From JAWOFN01 sp046497505 [NCBI: bacterium] (lineage in GTDB: Bacteria > Blakebacterota > Blakebacteria > Blakebacterales): DNA of 60,345 nt. The notes below the pieces were generated by a model, which was given only the letters and a program-made list of their open reading frames with translations, searched no databases and was not told the origin of the DNA. Of this stretch, positions 51,634 to 60,345 are shown piece after piece; the first letter of the stretch is position 1, and the number at the start of each line of letters is the position of its first letter. The stretch lies in NCBI GenBank assembly GCA_046497505.1, contig JAWOFN010000010.1:1-60345 (forward strand). Direction: 5' to 3'. The position numbers were made by a program, and so were the translations under genes.

Positions 51634-52830
51634 ATGCTGCGATTCATGACCGCGGGCGAGAGCCATGGACCGGCCCTCACGGGCATCCTCGAAGGCATGC
51701 CCGCCGGCCTCCACATCGAGCCCGACTATGTGAACACCCACCTGGCCCGGCGTCAGATGGGGTACGGTCGGGGCGGCCGGATGAAGATCGAACGGGACGA
51801 GGTCCAGTTCGTCTCCGGCATGAGGTTCGGGTTCACACTCGGGGGCCCGCTGGCTGTGCGGATCCCGAATCTCGATTGGTCGAACTGGGAGCGGAAGATG
51901 GCTCTGGGGGGTCCTCCGGACGACAGCCACCGGGTCACACTCCCCCGTCCGGGGCATGCCGATTATGCCGGGGCCGTCAAGTACGGCCACCTCGATGACA
52001 TGCGGAACGTGCTGGAGCGGGCCAGTGCCCGGGAGACGGCGATGCGGGTGGCGCTCGGGTCCATCGTGCGTCGGCTCCTGGAAGAGTTCGGTGTGACCAT
52101 CGGGAGTACGGTGGAGCAGATAGGAGAAGTGAAGGCGCCCTCCGCTTTCGGTTCCGAAACCAGGGAAGCCCCGGACCTGGCGGCCGTGGACCGCTCGCCC
52201 GTGCGCTGTCATGACATGGAGGCGGGGCGCTGCATGGTGGATGTCATCGACAGCGCGAACCATCGGGGGGATACCCTGGGTGGGGTCATCGCGGTCTGGG
52301 CCGAAGGAGTTCCCATCGGTCTGGGCTCCCACGTCCACTGGGACCGCAGGCTGGACGGGAAACTGGCCCAGGCGGTCATGAGCATCCCGGCGATAAAGGG
52401 TGTGGAGGTCGGTCCCGGATTCGAAACGGCCGGTCTCCCGGGCAGTGAGGTACACGATGAGTTCGTGCTGGGGAACGGGGACGCTGAGGGACAGAGGATC
52501 GAGAGACGCACCAACCGTGCCGGCGGACTCGAAGGGGGCGTGAGCAACGGCGAACTGCTCATCATCCGGGCAGCCATGAAGCCCCTCTCCACGCTGAGAC
52601 GGGCCATGGGTTCGGTGGACGTGGAGTCTGCGGAGGAACAGTCGGCCCACGTGGAGCGGAGTGATGTCTGTGCGGTACCCGCCGCGGGGGTCGTGGCCGA
52701 AGCGGTGACGGCGCTCACTCTCGCGGACGCGTTCCTGGAGAAGTTCGGAGGGGACTCCCTGGAGGAGGTACGGGCATCCTATGAACGGTATCGCGCCCGG
52801 TCCGTCCCACGGTACCGTGTGGATCGATGA
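51634..52830 (+). CDS. aroC: Chorismate synthase
   Basis: EPSP to chorismate, reduced FMN-dependent. GESHGPALTGILEGMPAGL, RRQMGYGRGGRMKIERD, RPGHADYAGAVKYGHLDD and RASARETAMRVA are the FMN and substrate signatures, and DTLGGVIAVWAEGVPIGLGS lies in the second half. The His-Arg motifs are intact. 398 residues, full length. Six bases after aroE; overlaps aroK by four bases (ATGA). Confidence 0.97.
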   Translation: MLRFMTAGESHGPALTGILEGMPAGLHIEPDYVNTHLARRQMGYGRGGRMKIERDEVQFVSGMRFGFTLGGPLAVRIPNLDWSNWERKMALGGPPDDSHRVTLPRPGHADYAGAVKYGHLDDMRNVLERASARETAMRVALGSIVRRLLEEFGVTIGSTVEQIGEVKAPSAFGSETREAPDLAAVDRSPVRCHDMEAGRCMVDVIDSANHRGDTLGGVIAVWAEGVPIGLGSHVHWDRRLDGKLAQAVMSIPAIKGVEVGPGFETAGLPGSEVHDEFVLGNGDAEGQRIERRTNRAGGLEGGVSNGELLIIRAAMKPLSTLRRAMGSVDVESAEEQSAHVERSDVCAVPAAGVVAEAVTALTLADAFLEKFGGDSLEEVRASYERYRARSVPRYRVDR

Positions 52831-53405
52831 GCCCGACACTCCGAGACGGGGCCCCGGTGCCCCGGCGTGTCTGGCTGGCGGGGTTCATGGCGGCGGGGAA
52901 GAGCACGGTGGGCCGGCTCCTGGCCGATTCCCTCGGATGGGAGTTCGTGGACACCGACGACCTGGTCGAGGCGAAGGCGGGGAGGAGCATCCCGGAGCTG
53001 TTCGAGCAGGGGGAGGAGGCCTTCCGCGGTCTGGAGCGGGAAGCGGTACGGGAGGCCGCCGCGGAAGAAGAACGTGTCATCGCCCTGGGAGGCGGGGCCC
53101 TGCAGGATGAGGGAACCCGGCGGTTCATCCGGGAGAGCGGGATTCTTGTCTACCTGCGGGTGGGGACCGAGGAGTTGGCACGGAGGCTCAGCACAGGAAG
53201 TTCGGGCCGGCCGCTGGTCCGGGGCCGGCAGGAGGAAGGACTGAGAGAACGGATCGACGAACTGCTGGAGAAGCGGATCGTCCATTATGAGTCGGCAGAC
53301 CTGGTCGTGGAGTCCGGTTCGGGCAGGACACCTGAATCCATCATGAAGGACCTCAGATATGCGATCGACAGCAGATTATCTGCAGATCCCTGTGGACCTG
53401 GGTGA
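52827..53405 (+). CDS. aroK: Shikimate kinase
   Basis: P-loop kinase phosphorylating shikimate. VWLAGFMAAGKSTVGRLLAD holds the Walker A (GFMAAGKST, 19-27). DTDDLVEAKAGRSIPELF gives substrate Asp; ALGGGALQDEGTRRFI the glycine loop; GRPLVRG the lid arginine. 192 residues with ~12 extra N-terminal residues. Its end overlaps aroB by 47 bases in another frame. Confidence 0.94.
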   Translation: MSPTLRDGAPVPRRVWLAGFMAAGKSTVGRLLADSLGWEFVDTDDLVEAKAGRSIPELFEQGEEAFRGLEREAVREAAAEEERVIALGGGALQDEGTRRFIRESGILVYLRVGTEELARRLSTGSSGRPLVRGRQEEGLRERIDELLEKRIVHYESADLVVESGSGRTPESIMKDLRYAIDSRLSADPCGPG

Positions 53406-54471
53406 TCGGGGCTATCCCGTGCTCATCGGGAGCAGGATCCTCACCGAACTGGGGACCCTGCTCCGGAGGCGCCATGTACTCGGCAAGATCGCGGTGGTGA
53501 GCACGCCGCCGGTACTGGACCTCTACGGGGCGCAGATCGAGGAAGCCCTCGAGGACTGGGAGTCGGATGTCCACATCCTCTCCATCGCCGATGGGGAGGA
53601 GGCCAAGACCCTCGAGACCGTGGCCCTCCTCTACGACCAGTTCCTGAAGCGCGAGTTCGAGCGGTCCAGCACCATCGTGGCTCTGGGGGGAGGCATGGTG
53701 GGAGACACGGCGGGTTTCGCCGCTGCCACCCTCTTCCGCGGGATCAACTTCGTCCAGGTGCCGACGACCATCCTGGCACAGGTGGATGCGGCCATCGGGG
53801 GGAAGGTCGGTGTGAACCACCCCCTGGGGAAGAACCTGGTGGGTGCCATCTACCAGCCCCGCTTCGTCCTTGCCGACATCAGCACCCTCCAGACCCTCCC
53901 GGAGCGGGAGGTCCGCTCGGGGCTGGCCGAGGTCATCAAGTACGGGATCATCCGGGACCGGGACCTCTTCGCGTTCATCGAGGAACACCTGGACGAGCTG
54001 ATTGCGGGTGATGAGGACGCACTCACCCGTGCCGTAGCAGACTGCTGCCGGATCAAGGCGGAGATCGTCCAGGAAGACGAGCGGGAGATCACAGGACTCC
54101 GGGCCATCCTCAACTACGGCCATACCCTCGGACACGCCGTGGAGTCGCTGAGCGGGTATGGGAGGTTTCGGCACGGGGAAGCGGTGGCCATCGGGATGCT
54201 CGCGGCGGGGGAACTGGCACGGGAACACACCGGGTTCCCGGAAGAGGAGCGGGACCGGTTCACCCGCCTGATCCTGCAGGCGGGCTTCTCCACCGACTTG
54301 AGCGGTCTGGAGGACGACGCCATCATCGCCCGTACCCGGACCGACAAGAAGGTTCGGAACGGCAAGGTCCGCTACGTGCTGCCGGAACGGATCGGTGAGG
54401 TGCGCCTGGTGTCCGGCATCTCCGACGACTCGGTCCGCCGGGCCCTCGACTATGTGCGCGCACTCTCCTGA
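53359..54471 (+). CDS. aroB: 3-Dehydroquinate synthase
   Basis: DAHP to dehydroquinate, NAD+ and metal dependent. LGGGMVGDTAGFAAATLFRGI, FVQVPTTILAQVDAAIGGKVGVN, GLAEVIKYGII, NYGHTLGHAVES and FRHGEAVAIGMLAA carry the metal ligands (Glu, His, His). 370 residues. ATG 53359 lies inside aroK with AAGGA at eight bases. Standard and intact. Confidence 0.96.
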   Translation: MRSTADYLQIPVDLGDRGYPVLIGSRILTELGTLLRRRHVLGKIAVVSTPPVLDLYGAQIEEALEDWESDVHILSIADGEEAKTLETVALLYDQFLKREFERSSTIVALGGGMVGDTAGFAAATLFRGINFVQVPTTILAQVDAAIGGKVGVNHPLGKNLVGAIYQPRFVLADISTLQTLPEREVRSGLAEVIKYGIIRDRDLFAFIEEHLDELIAGDEDALTRAVADCCRIKAEIVQEDEREITGLRAILNYGHTLGHAVESLSGYGRFRHGEAVAIGMLAAGELAREHTGFPEEERDRFTRLILQAGFSTDLSGLEDDAIIARTRTDKKVRNGKVRYVLPERIGEVRLVSGISDDSVRRALDYVRALS

Positions 54472-54482
54472 GGAGAAGAGAG

Positions 54483-54926
54483 ATGCACCGTATCCTCATC
54501 CTGAACGGACCGAACCTGAACCTGCTGGGTGTACGGGACCCGGAGCATTACGGAGAGGTCACGCTGTCTGAGATCGTGGGCGAGCTGAAGCGTCTGGCCT
54601 CCGACCGGGGGTGTCAGGTGGACCACCTGCAGACCAACCACGAGGGGGACCTCATCGAGGCGATCCACGACGCCCGCTCCTGGGCCAGCGGGATCATCAT
54701 CAACCCTGCCGCCTGGACCCACTACGCGTATGCGGTCCGGGACGCCCTGGAGGCCGTGGACCTGCCTGCGGTGGAGGTCCACATCTCGGATATCAGCGAG
54801 AGGGAGCCGTGGCGGAAGGTCTCGGTGGTCGAGGACGTCTGCATCGGCCAGGTGGCGGGGCAGGGCCCCGGCGGTTACGGTATGGCCCTCGACCTGCTGC
54901 TGCGGTACCTGGAGGGACTCGACTGA
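54483..54926 (+). CDS. aroQ: 3-Dehydroquinate dehydratase, type II
   Basis: Dodecameric reversible dehydratase of the third shikimate step. ILILNGPNLNLLGVRDPEHYG is split by the catalytic Tyr; QTNHEGDLIEAIHDA, GIIINPAAWTHYAYAVRDAL and EVHISDISEREPWRKVS follow, the latter with the conserved Arg. 147 residues. It completes the pathway and is the last gene of the run; corA is convergent, 34 bases away. Confidence 0.96.
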   Translation: MHRILILNGPNLNLLGVRDPEHYGEVTLSEIVGELKRLASDRGCQVDHLQTNHEGDLIEAIHDARSWASGIIINPAAWTHYAYAVRDALEAVDLPAVEVHISDISEREPWRKVSVVEDVCIGQVAGQGPGGYGMALDLLLRYLEGLD

Positions 54927-54960
54927 GTCGACCGGTCCGCCCGCTCTCCCTCCGCAAGGG

Positions 54961-56025
54961 TCAGAGCCACCTCTTCCGGCGGAAGAAGGCCACCATCACC
55001 AGGCCCAGCACAGCCATGATCCCCAACAGTACGAAGTAGGCCGGTCTCCAGCCCAGTTCGGGCATGTACTCGAAGTTCATCCCGTAGATCCCCGCCAGGA
55101 AAGTCAGGGGGATGAAGATGGTGGCGATGATGGTGAGGACCTTCATCACCTCGTTCATCCTGTTGCTCACACTGGAAAGGTAGAGGTCCAGCATCCCGCC
55201 CAGCATGTCCCGGAAGGTCTCCACGGTGTCGATGACCTGGATCGTGTGGTCGTAGACATCCCGCAGGAAGGTGCGGGTGGTGTCCGCGATCAGATCGGTC
55301 TCGCTTCGCTCCAGCCCGGCCATGACCTCCCGGAGGGGCCAGACGGCCCGGCGGAGCCCGAGTATCTCTCGTTTCAGACGATGGATCTCCCGGACCGTCT
55401 CCTGGTCGGGGTCGCTCATCAGTTCATCCTCGAGCTGCTCGAGGTGTTCCCCGATGTCCTCGAGGAGGGTGAAGTAATGGTCCACCACAGCGTCCAGCAG
55501 GGCATAGCAGAGGTAGCCGGGCCCCGACCTCCGGATCCGTCCCTTTCCGGCCCGGAGCCGATCCCGAACCGGTTCGAACGAGTCCCCGTGACGCTCCTGG
55601 AAGGTGATGAGGAAGTCCTCCCCGAGGATGAAACTGACCTGCTCGGACACGATGGGATCGGAGATCTCGGCCAGGGACAGCATGCGGGCCACGAGGAACA
55701 GGTAGCCGTCGTACTCCTCCATCTTGGGCCGCTGTTCGGTGTGGACGATGTCTTCCTGCACCAGAGGATGGATCTGGAGATGTTCTCCGAGCTGCTGGAT
55801 GGTTTCCACCTCATGCAGGCCGTCGATGTTGATCCAGGTAACGGAATCGCGTCCGAAGTACTGCTCGCACTCCTCCACCGAGTCGAGGAGCCGCTCTTCC
55901 CAGTGGTCGGGACCGAAGTCGATGAGTTCGATCCGGACCTCATCGGCTTTCCGCTCGCCCACATGGACCAGGGTGCCCGGGGGCAGTCCGACCTTCTTTG
56001 TCCGCCTGCGGTAGAGACTGACCAT
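54961..56025 (-). CDS. corA: CorA-family magnesium/cobalt channel
   Basis: 354 residues. Large N-terminal cytoplasmic funnel (about 1-285) with long helices, then two transmembrane helices at about 293-315 and 326-346 joined by the selectivity motif YGMNFEYMPE. A C-terminal KKRWL-like basic tail (FRRKRWL) lies at the pore mouth. Pentameric Mg2+ uptake channel. TTAIL: the family's VDxSTL Mg-sensing region is present in diverged form. Single gene, convergent with the aro run. ppiD lies upstream on the same strand with a 90-base gap. Confidence 0.95.
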   Translation of the reverse strand: MVSLYRRRTKKVGLPPGTLVHVGERKADEVRIELIDFGPDHWEERLLDSVEECEQYFGRDSVTWINIDGLHEVETIQQLGEHLQIHPLVQEDIVHTEQRPKMEEYDGYLFLVARMLSLAEISDPIVSEQVSFILGEDFLITFQERHGDSFEPVRDRLRAGKGRIRRSGPGYLCYALLDAVVDHYFTLLEDIGEHLEQLEDELMSDPDQETVREIHRLKREILGLRRAVWPLREVMAGLERSETDLIADTTRTFLRDVYDHTIQVIDTVETFRDMLGGMLDLYLSSVSNRMNEVMKVLTIIATIFIPLTFLAGIYGMNFEYMPELGWRPAYFVLLGIMAVLGLVMVAFFRRKRWL

Positions 56026-56115
56026 GCTGTACCCCCCATGAACGGTGTGAGGGTGATCGCGGGCAAGCCGCGGCGGTCCCTGCCCGCATGAGCGGGGAAA
56101 GGGGGACCAGCGGGT

Positions 56116-57918
56116 CTAGCGAAGAACCTTGGAGCGGTTGTCGACGATATCGGCCCGGTCCCGAAGTTCCATGAGCCACTGGTTGAAGGCGTTCTGGCGT
56201 CGACTCTGGAGGAGGCGCTGCTTCTCGCTCTCGATCACACTCCTGAGCTGGTCGCTGGCCGGTTCGGTGTGGTCGATCACCTTGAGGATATACCAGGCGT
56301 CGTCGCTCTCGATGGGACCGGCTACACCGCTCACGGGGGTGTCGAACGCGGCGGCGATATAGCGGGGGTCCCGTCCGATACCGTTCACGAAATCGTTGCG
56401 GGTGAAGGTCCCGGTCTCCTGGACCTCCAGACCCTCTTCCTCGGCGATCTGCCGGAAGCGGTCCGGACGCTGCTTCATGCGGTCGGCCAGCTGCCGGGCC
56501 CGTTCCCCCAGACGTTGCATGGCCTCACGTGTCTTGAGTTCTGTGACGATCTGCTCGCGGACCTCCTCGAGGGAAGGGACCCCGGCCTCGATCTTGTCCC
56601 GTACCTGGACGACGAAGTAGGCGCTGGTGTGTTCGAGGACCTCACTGACGTCTCCGACCTCGTTCTCGAAACCCCAGGTGGTGACATCGGGTTCGTAGCC
56701 GATGCCCGGGAGGAATCCATCCCGGGCCACGGGGCCGGTCTGGTCCACCGTGAGACCCAGGCGGGTGGCGGCGGTGGTGAAGTCCTCCATAGCAGCCTGC
56801 CGGCGGAGGTCGTCCAGCGTCTGGCCCAGGCTGTCGAGGGTCGCGGAGGAGGGGGCGTCCTCCAGGAGGATGTGACGAACCTTCCGCTGCTCGGAACCCT
56901 CCCGGGCCCGGACCGAGTCCACTTTCACGAGGTGTGTGCCGAACTGGGTGGTCACCGGTTCACTGACCCGCCCAGCTGGCAGGCTGAAGGCTGCCTCCTC
57001 GAAGGGTGCGACCATGTCCCCCCGGTTAATCCACCCGAGGCTCCCGCCTTCCTGGGCGGTGGTGTCATCGGAATACTGACGGGCAAGGCGGGCGAAATCC
57101 TCACCCTCCTGCAGCCGTTCCCGCAGCTCCTGGATGGTCTCCCGCCGTTCGGTGCGGTCCCGGGGACTGGGGTCCTTGTAGAGGAGCACGTAGTTGAAGT
57201 CGACCTTCTCCGGTTCCTCGAACTCACTCCGGTGGTCATCGTAGTACGACCGGACCTCCTCGTCGGAGACGGTGAGGGTCGAATCGGGGACGAGTTCCGG
57301 GCGGAGGACGGTGTACCGGGTGTCCACCCGCTCGTTGCGGTAGCGGTACGATTCCCGCGCTTCGTCGTCGGTGACGGTGACCGTTCCCAGGATCATGTGC
57401 TCGAGCTTCTTCTCGGGTATCGCCTGGGCGGCGATCTGTTCCAGTTCTACCCACATACCCGCGAAGTTCTGGTTGCGGGTGGCAGCCAGGTACTTCTGTC
57501 GGTCGAAGCTGCCGTCGGTCTGGAAATCCGGGATATCCCGGACGATGGCCGGCGGATTGGTGAGAAGCGTCTCGCGGACCTCCTCTTCGGTGGCGTGGAG
57601 TCCCAGACGTTCGATCTCCTGCCTGATGAGGGTCTGGTTGACGATCTGCTGCCACGTCTGTTCCTCCAGGTATTCCATCATGGAGGAATCGATCTCACGC
57701 CCGCCCATCTGCTGCTGCTGGTACTGATAGTTGCTCTGGAGCGCCCGCTGGTACTCCTGGACCATGATCTTCTCCCCGTTCACCTTGCCCAGGACCTGGG
57801 TCACCCCGCCCCCGGAGAAGTCCATCCCCCATGCGAAGACGATGGTGAGGAGAAAGGCCCCACCCACGATCCACATCCAGAACTTGGTCTGCTCTCTCAG
57901 CTTGCTCAGCATCGGCAT
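56116..57918 (-). CDS. ppiD: PpiD/SurA-like peptidyl-prolyl isomerase, membrane-anchored
   Basis: Periplasmic folding chaperone tethered by one N-terminal transmembrane helix (about 12-32, [20 protein letters not shown]). A SurA_N-like region follows ([20 protein letters not shown] and [20 protein letters not shown]). A parvulin PPIC domain at about 240-330 shows [19 protein letters not shown], then [18 protein letters not shown] and [10 protein letters not shown] second, poorer parvulin-like segment comes near the end. The frame is open upstream to 58029, but ATG 57918 has GGAG at nine bases and fits the family. 600 residues. Assists outer-membrane proteins such as LptD. Confidence 0.9.
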   Translation of the reverse strand: MPMLSKLREQTKFWMWIVGGAFLLTIVFAWGMDFSGGGVTQVLGKVNGEKIMVQEYQRALQSNYQYQQQQMGGREIDSSMMEYLEEQTWQQIVNQTLIRQEIERLGLHATEEEVRETLLTNPPAIVRDIPDFQTDGSFDRQKYLAATRNQNFAGMWVELEQIAAQAIPEKKLEHMILGTVTVTDDEARESYRYRNERVDTRYTVLRPELVPDSTLTVSDEEVRSYYDDHRSEFEEPEKVDFNYVLLYKDPSPRDRTERRETIQELRERLQEGEDFARLARQYSDDTTAQEGGSLGWINRGDMVAPFEEAAFSLPAGRVSEPVTTQFGTHLVKVDSVRAREGSEQRKVRHILLEDAPSSATLDSLGQTLDDLRRQAAMEDFTTAATRLGLTVDQTGPVARDGFLPGIGYEPDVTTWGFENEVGDVSEVLEHTSAYFVVQVRDKIEAGVPSLEEVREQIVTELKTREAMQRLGERARQLADRMKQRPDRFRQIAEEEGLEVQETGTFTRNDFVNGIGRDPRYIAAAFDTPVSGVAGPIESDDAWYILKVIDHTEPASDQLRSVIESEKQRLLQSRRQNAFNQWLMELRDRADIVDNRSKVLR

Positions 57919-58106
57919 GTTCGGTAACTCCGGCGTCTCCGCTTTTCGGGGGACCTCGATACGAGGCGGCAGGTGTCGTTCCCGGTCCGGTGCACGGCCG
58001 CCGACAGCGGCGCGGTCCAGACGCGGCAAGATGTCCCGGGAAAGGTCCTCGGAGCAAGTCCTTTCTGCTCGGGCCTGCGCTCCATAAGGCCTTGATTACA
58101 AAGGGC

Positions 58107-58136
58107 TTGACCCTCATTCCGGCCCGTCCCTATCAT
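58107..58136 (+). promoter_or_regulatory. Promoter of the M23 peptidase gene
   Basis: TTGACC (58107-58112), 18-base spacer, TATCAT (58131-58136), in the divergent gap to ppiD. The TTG start of the M23 gene is about 55 bases downstream. Confidence 0.55.
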
Positions 58137-58191
58137 GCCGCGAGACTGGAAGCGAACGTCCCCCTCCCGCAGTGCATCGAAAGCTCTTACG

Positions 58192-60345
58192 TTGAACAGA
58201 CTCTTACGCGCGCGAGCAGATGCCCGTACCGCACGCGCGGGCACAATCCTGGCCCTGGCCAGCATCGCCTCCCTCGGTCTCCTGACATCGGCGGCCGTCT
58301 CCGATGATCGCCCGATGCCGGGGGGTGGACCCGGGGGTTCCCCCCGACCATCGCCGATCCACCAGGCCCCCCCGACCCTGCATTGGCCCGCCCGGGCGGA
58401 ACCGGCCATGACCTCTTCCTTCGGCGAGTTCCGGCCGGGACACATCCACGCCGGCCTCGACGTGAAGACGTGGGGACGCATCGGTGTGCCCATGCTGGCG
58501 GTGAGCGACGGGTGGATCCGGAGGGTCCGGACCTCACCCTGGGGGTACGGGAAGGCCCTCTACCTGCAGCTGCTGGATGGCCGGACGGCGGTGTACGCCC
58601 ATCTCGACCGCTTCACCGATGGGCTGGAGGAGCGGGTATGGGCGCAGCAGGTCAGAGCGGGACGCTACAGCGTCGACGTATGGTTCGAAGAGGGGGTCTT
58701 CCCCGTCTCATCCGGCGACGTCGTGGCCTTCAGCGGACAGACCGGGACCTCCGCGCCCCACTTGCATTTCGAGCTGCGCGATGACAGGAACGCCCCCCTG
58801 AACCCGCTCCGGAACGGCCTTCGTGTGGAGGACACGCTGCCGCCGGTCATCACCTACCTCGTTGTCCGCCCCGTAGGGGCCGGCAGCCGGGTGGAGGGTG
58901 ATATCCGGGTACGCCGGTTCGGCCGCCGGGTCCGGGGAGATGCCTACCTCCTCCAGGGGCGTCCCGAGATCGAAGGGGAGGCGGCCCTGGCCCTCGCTGC
59001 CTATGACCGTATGGATGGGGTGTGGAACCGCTTCAGCCCCTACCGACTCACTCTCCTGGTGGACGGGGAGCAGCGTTTCGAGGTCCGCTACGACCGGTTC
59101 AGTTACGAGGGGAGCGGGCTCATCGACCTGGACCGGGACTACCGCTACCGGGTCCGGGAAGGGGTGCAGGCACATACTCTCTACCGGCAGGAGGGGAACG
59201 ACCTGCCCTTCTACGGGGATGTGCCCGAAGGTGCAGGCTACCTGAAGGACCTCTCACCGGGCATCCACCGGATCACGGTGGTGGCCGCCGACGCCTCCGG
59301 GAACGAGAGCCGCCTGGAAGGAGAGGTGCTGGTCAACCGGGCCCCGGTGCTGACGGAGGTGAACACTGCGGGGACCGATCCGAGGCCGGACCAGCTCAGA
59401 TTCCGGGTCACCGATCCCGACGGAGACGCGATGGAGGTCGCCGCCCAGGTCCTTCGTGCCGCGGCCGACGGTGTGGAGGGGGGCGGTCCGGCCGGGCCGA
59501 GGAACCCGATCGGACTCCGGGAGACGATCTGGACGGACGCCCCCGGGGGGTGGCTCCAGGAAGAGGAAGACGGTCTCTACAGGGTGGGACCGGGGGAGTC
59601 CGATCAGGCGGCTGGGAGCGCCCTGGCAGTGAGGATCACCGCCCGGGACCGGTGGGGACGCACCACCGTGGGGGAGCCCTGTCCCCTCCCGGGTGTCTCG
59701 GGGAGGGGAGGGTATCTGCCCCCGGACGTCCACCTGGAGGTGGAACGATACGAGGGCTTCCTCCGCCTCTTCGCACGGACCGCACCCGACCTCCCCGGTC
59801 GCCTGCGCTTCTTCGTGCGCCAGGAGGGCCTGTTGGAGACCGTCACCCCCGGGAGGAAGGGGCAGGGAGGGTTCGAGGGGGTATATGCCCTGCGGCAGGC
59901 TCCGGGTGTCGAGGTGCGGGTGCAGGCCCGGTTCGAGCCGCTGGCCGGCCCTTCGGGGACGGCCGAGAAGCACCTGAGGATCCGCGCGATCGGGCATGAT
60001 TCTGGGGCGCGCTTCATCTCCGCCGACGGGGGATTGACCCTCTCGGTCCCGGAGGGTGCGCTCTACAGCCGGGCCTTCATCCAGGAGATGGCGCCCCCCA
60101 CCGCCGCCGGAGGAGGAGGTGATCAGGGTCTGGTCCCGCTCAGCCCGGTCTACGCCATGGGTCCCGAGGACCTTCCTTTCCGTGGCCGATCGATACTGAC
60201 CCTGCGGACCCGGCCCCTCCCCGAGGGGGTGGAGGCGGAGCAGACGGCGCTCTACACCCGGAGCGGACCGGGGGGGCGATGGGTCCACCTGGGGGGTGCT
60301 CTGAGGGGCGACCGCCTGGAGGCGCGGGTCGGCGGTCTGGGGCCC
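58192..60345 (+). CDS. Large exported M23 metallopeptidase, 3' end outside the window
   Basis: Open from TTG 58192 through the last base (718 codons, no stop). Signal peptide about 1-37 (ILALASIASLGLLTSAAVSD). M23/LytM domain at about 70-200: HIHAGLDVKTWG with the H and D ligands, GVPMLAVSDGWIRRV, and PHLHFELRDD with the complete HxH, so an active peptidoglycan endopeptidase is likely. A segment VRAGRYSVDVWFEEGVFPVS is inserted in the core. The rest is beta-rich, Ig-like (VIT(Y/V)xxxRP and TVVAADASGNES). The TTG was chosen because it alone gives a signal peptide; no ATG is available before residue 40. Divergent from ppiD. Confidence 0.82.
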   Translation, partial: MNRLLRARADARTARAGTILALASIASLGLLTSAAVSDDRPMPGGGPGGSPRPSPIHQAPPTLHWPARAEPAMTSSFGEFRPGHIHAGLDVKTWGRIGVPMLAVSDGWIRRVRTSPWGYGKALYLQLLDGRTAVYAHLDRFTDGLEERVWAQQVRAGRYSVDVWFEEGVFPVSSGDVVAFSGQTGTSAPHLHFELRDDRNAPLNPLRNGLRVEDTLPPVITYLVVRPVGAGSRVEGDIRVRRFGRRVRGDAYLLQGRPEIEGEAALALAAYDRMDGVWNRFSPYRLTLLVDGEQRFEVRYDRFSYEGSGLIDLDRDYRYRVREGVQAHTLYRQEGNDLPFYGDVPEGAGYLKDLSPGIHRITVVAADASGNESRLEGEVLVNRAPVLTEVNTAGTDPRPDQLRFRVTDPDGDAMEVAAQVLRAAADGVEGGGPAGPRNPIGLRETIWTDAPGGWLQEEEDGLYRVGPGESDQAAGSALAVRITARDRWGRTTVGEPCPLPGVSGRGGYLPPDVHLEVERYEGFLRLFARTAPDLPGRLRFFVRQEGLLETVTPGRKGQGGFEGVYALRQAPGVEVRVQARFEPLAGPSGTAEKHLRIRAIGHDSGARFISADGGLTLSVPEGALYSRAFIQEMAPPTAAGGGGDQGLVPLSPVYAMGPEDLPFRGRSILTLRTRPLPEGVEAEQTALYTRSGPGGRWVHLGGALRGDRLEARVGGLGP

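Noticed and set aside
49528-52839. An open frame of about 1,100 codons on the minus strand opposite aroA-aroE-aroC
   Set aside because: Reverse complement of highly conserved aro genes; its product is Pro/Arg/Gly-rich low-complexity sequence. Long antisense frames are expected at this GC content.
54927-54960. Terminator between aroQ and corA
   Set aside because: Only 34 bases, GC-rich, without a convincing stem and T-run.

Overview
The window is a GC-rich, densely coded stretch of a diderm bacterial chromosome. An LptD outer-membrane assembly protein, two lipoproteins with lipoboxes and several exported proteins show an outer membrane. Bacillithiol genes (bshB1, bshA), a GlmU-like sugar nucleotidyltransferase, DUF4097 and DUF5916-like surface proteins, and the order rplM-rpsI-rpsB-tsf-pyrH-frr fit the FCB/Gemmatimonadota neighbourhood of the tree. 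That placement is an inference from gene content, not a phylogeny. No CRISPR array, complete tRNA, rRNA, insertion sequence or replication origin was seen.

Layout. 1-1.8 kb (minus): a scrap of xanthine dehydrogenase abutting an HD-domain gene, then an isocitrate/isopropylmalate-type dehydrogenase with its promoter. 1.9-5.5 kb: an exported M28 peptidase and two DUF4097 genes. 5.6-13.4 kb: thiamine genes thiS-thiG-thiE (thiO lies on the other strand at 10-11.1 kb), purC, the RNA 2'-phosphotransferase kptA overlapping a tRNA-binding OB-fold protein, a 58-residue histone-fold protein between a GNRA hairpin and a terminator, thrC, and a shortened DUF5916-like protein. 13.4-20 kb: AlaX-type editing protein, an NtrB/NtrC-like two-component pair behind a perfect 16-bp palindrome, fbp, a metallo-beta-lactamase-fold hydrolase and a DUF2064 glycosyltransferase. 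20.3-28.3 kb: bshB1-bshA-yigZ-lptD, HU with a clear promoter and terminator, the GlmU-like gene, and an EamA transporter.

28.3-31.3 kb is a pyrimidine operon (pyrR-pyrB-pyrC) with a terminator inside the leader, as in PyrR-type attenuation. 31.3-37.5 kb is accessory: a lipoprotein, two toxin-antitoxin pairs with a 32-nt tRNA 3' end between them, tspO, a sulfotransferase, an unusual HExxH/M23-like/TPR protein, and a TPR lipoprotein. 37.6-41.6 kb is the translation cluster rplM to frr, closed by a strong terminator.

41.7-46.6 kb is compositionally different. After a two-domain protein of unknown function comes a leader region, then HD-GYP protein, purM and the first half of a histidine kinase, all clearly lower in GC (43-50% in the lines I counted, against 63-70% nearby). 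The composition returns to host-like inside the kinase gene, just after the phospho-accepting histidine. That kinase overlaps a chorismate mutase gene that leads into aroF-tyrA-aroA-aroE-aroC-aroK-aroB-aroQ, so all seven shikimate steps plus entry to tyrosine lie in one run (46.6-54.9 kb). The window ends with corA and ppiD (minus) and a large exported M23 peptidase that runs off the edge.

The most notable items are the histone-fold gene in a bacterium that also encodes HU, the foreign signalling/purM segment spliced into a kinase gene ahead of the shikimate operon, and the HExxH/M23-like/TPR protein.
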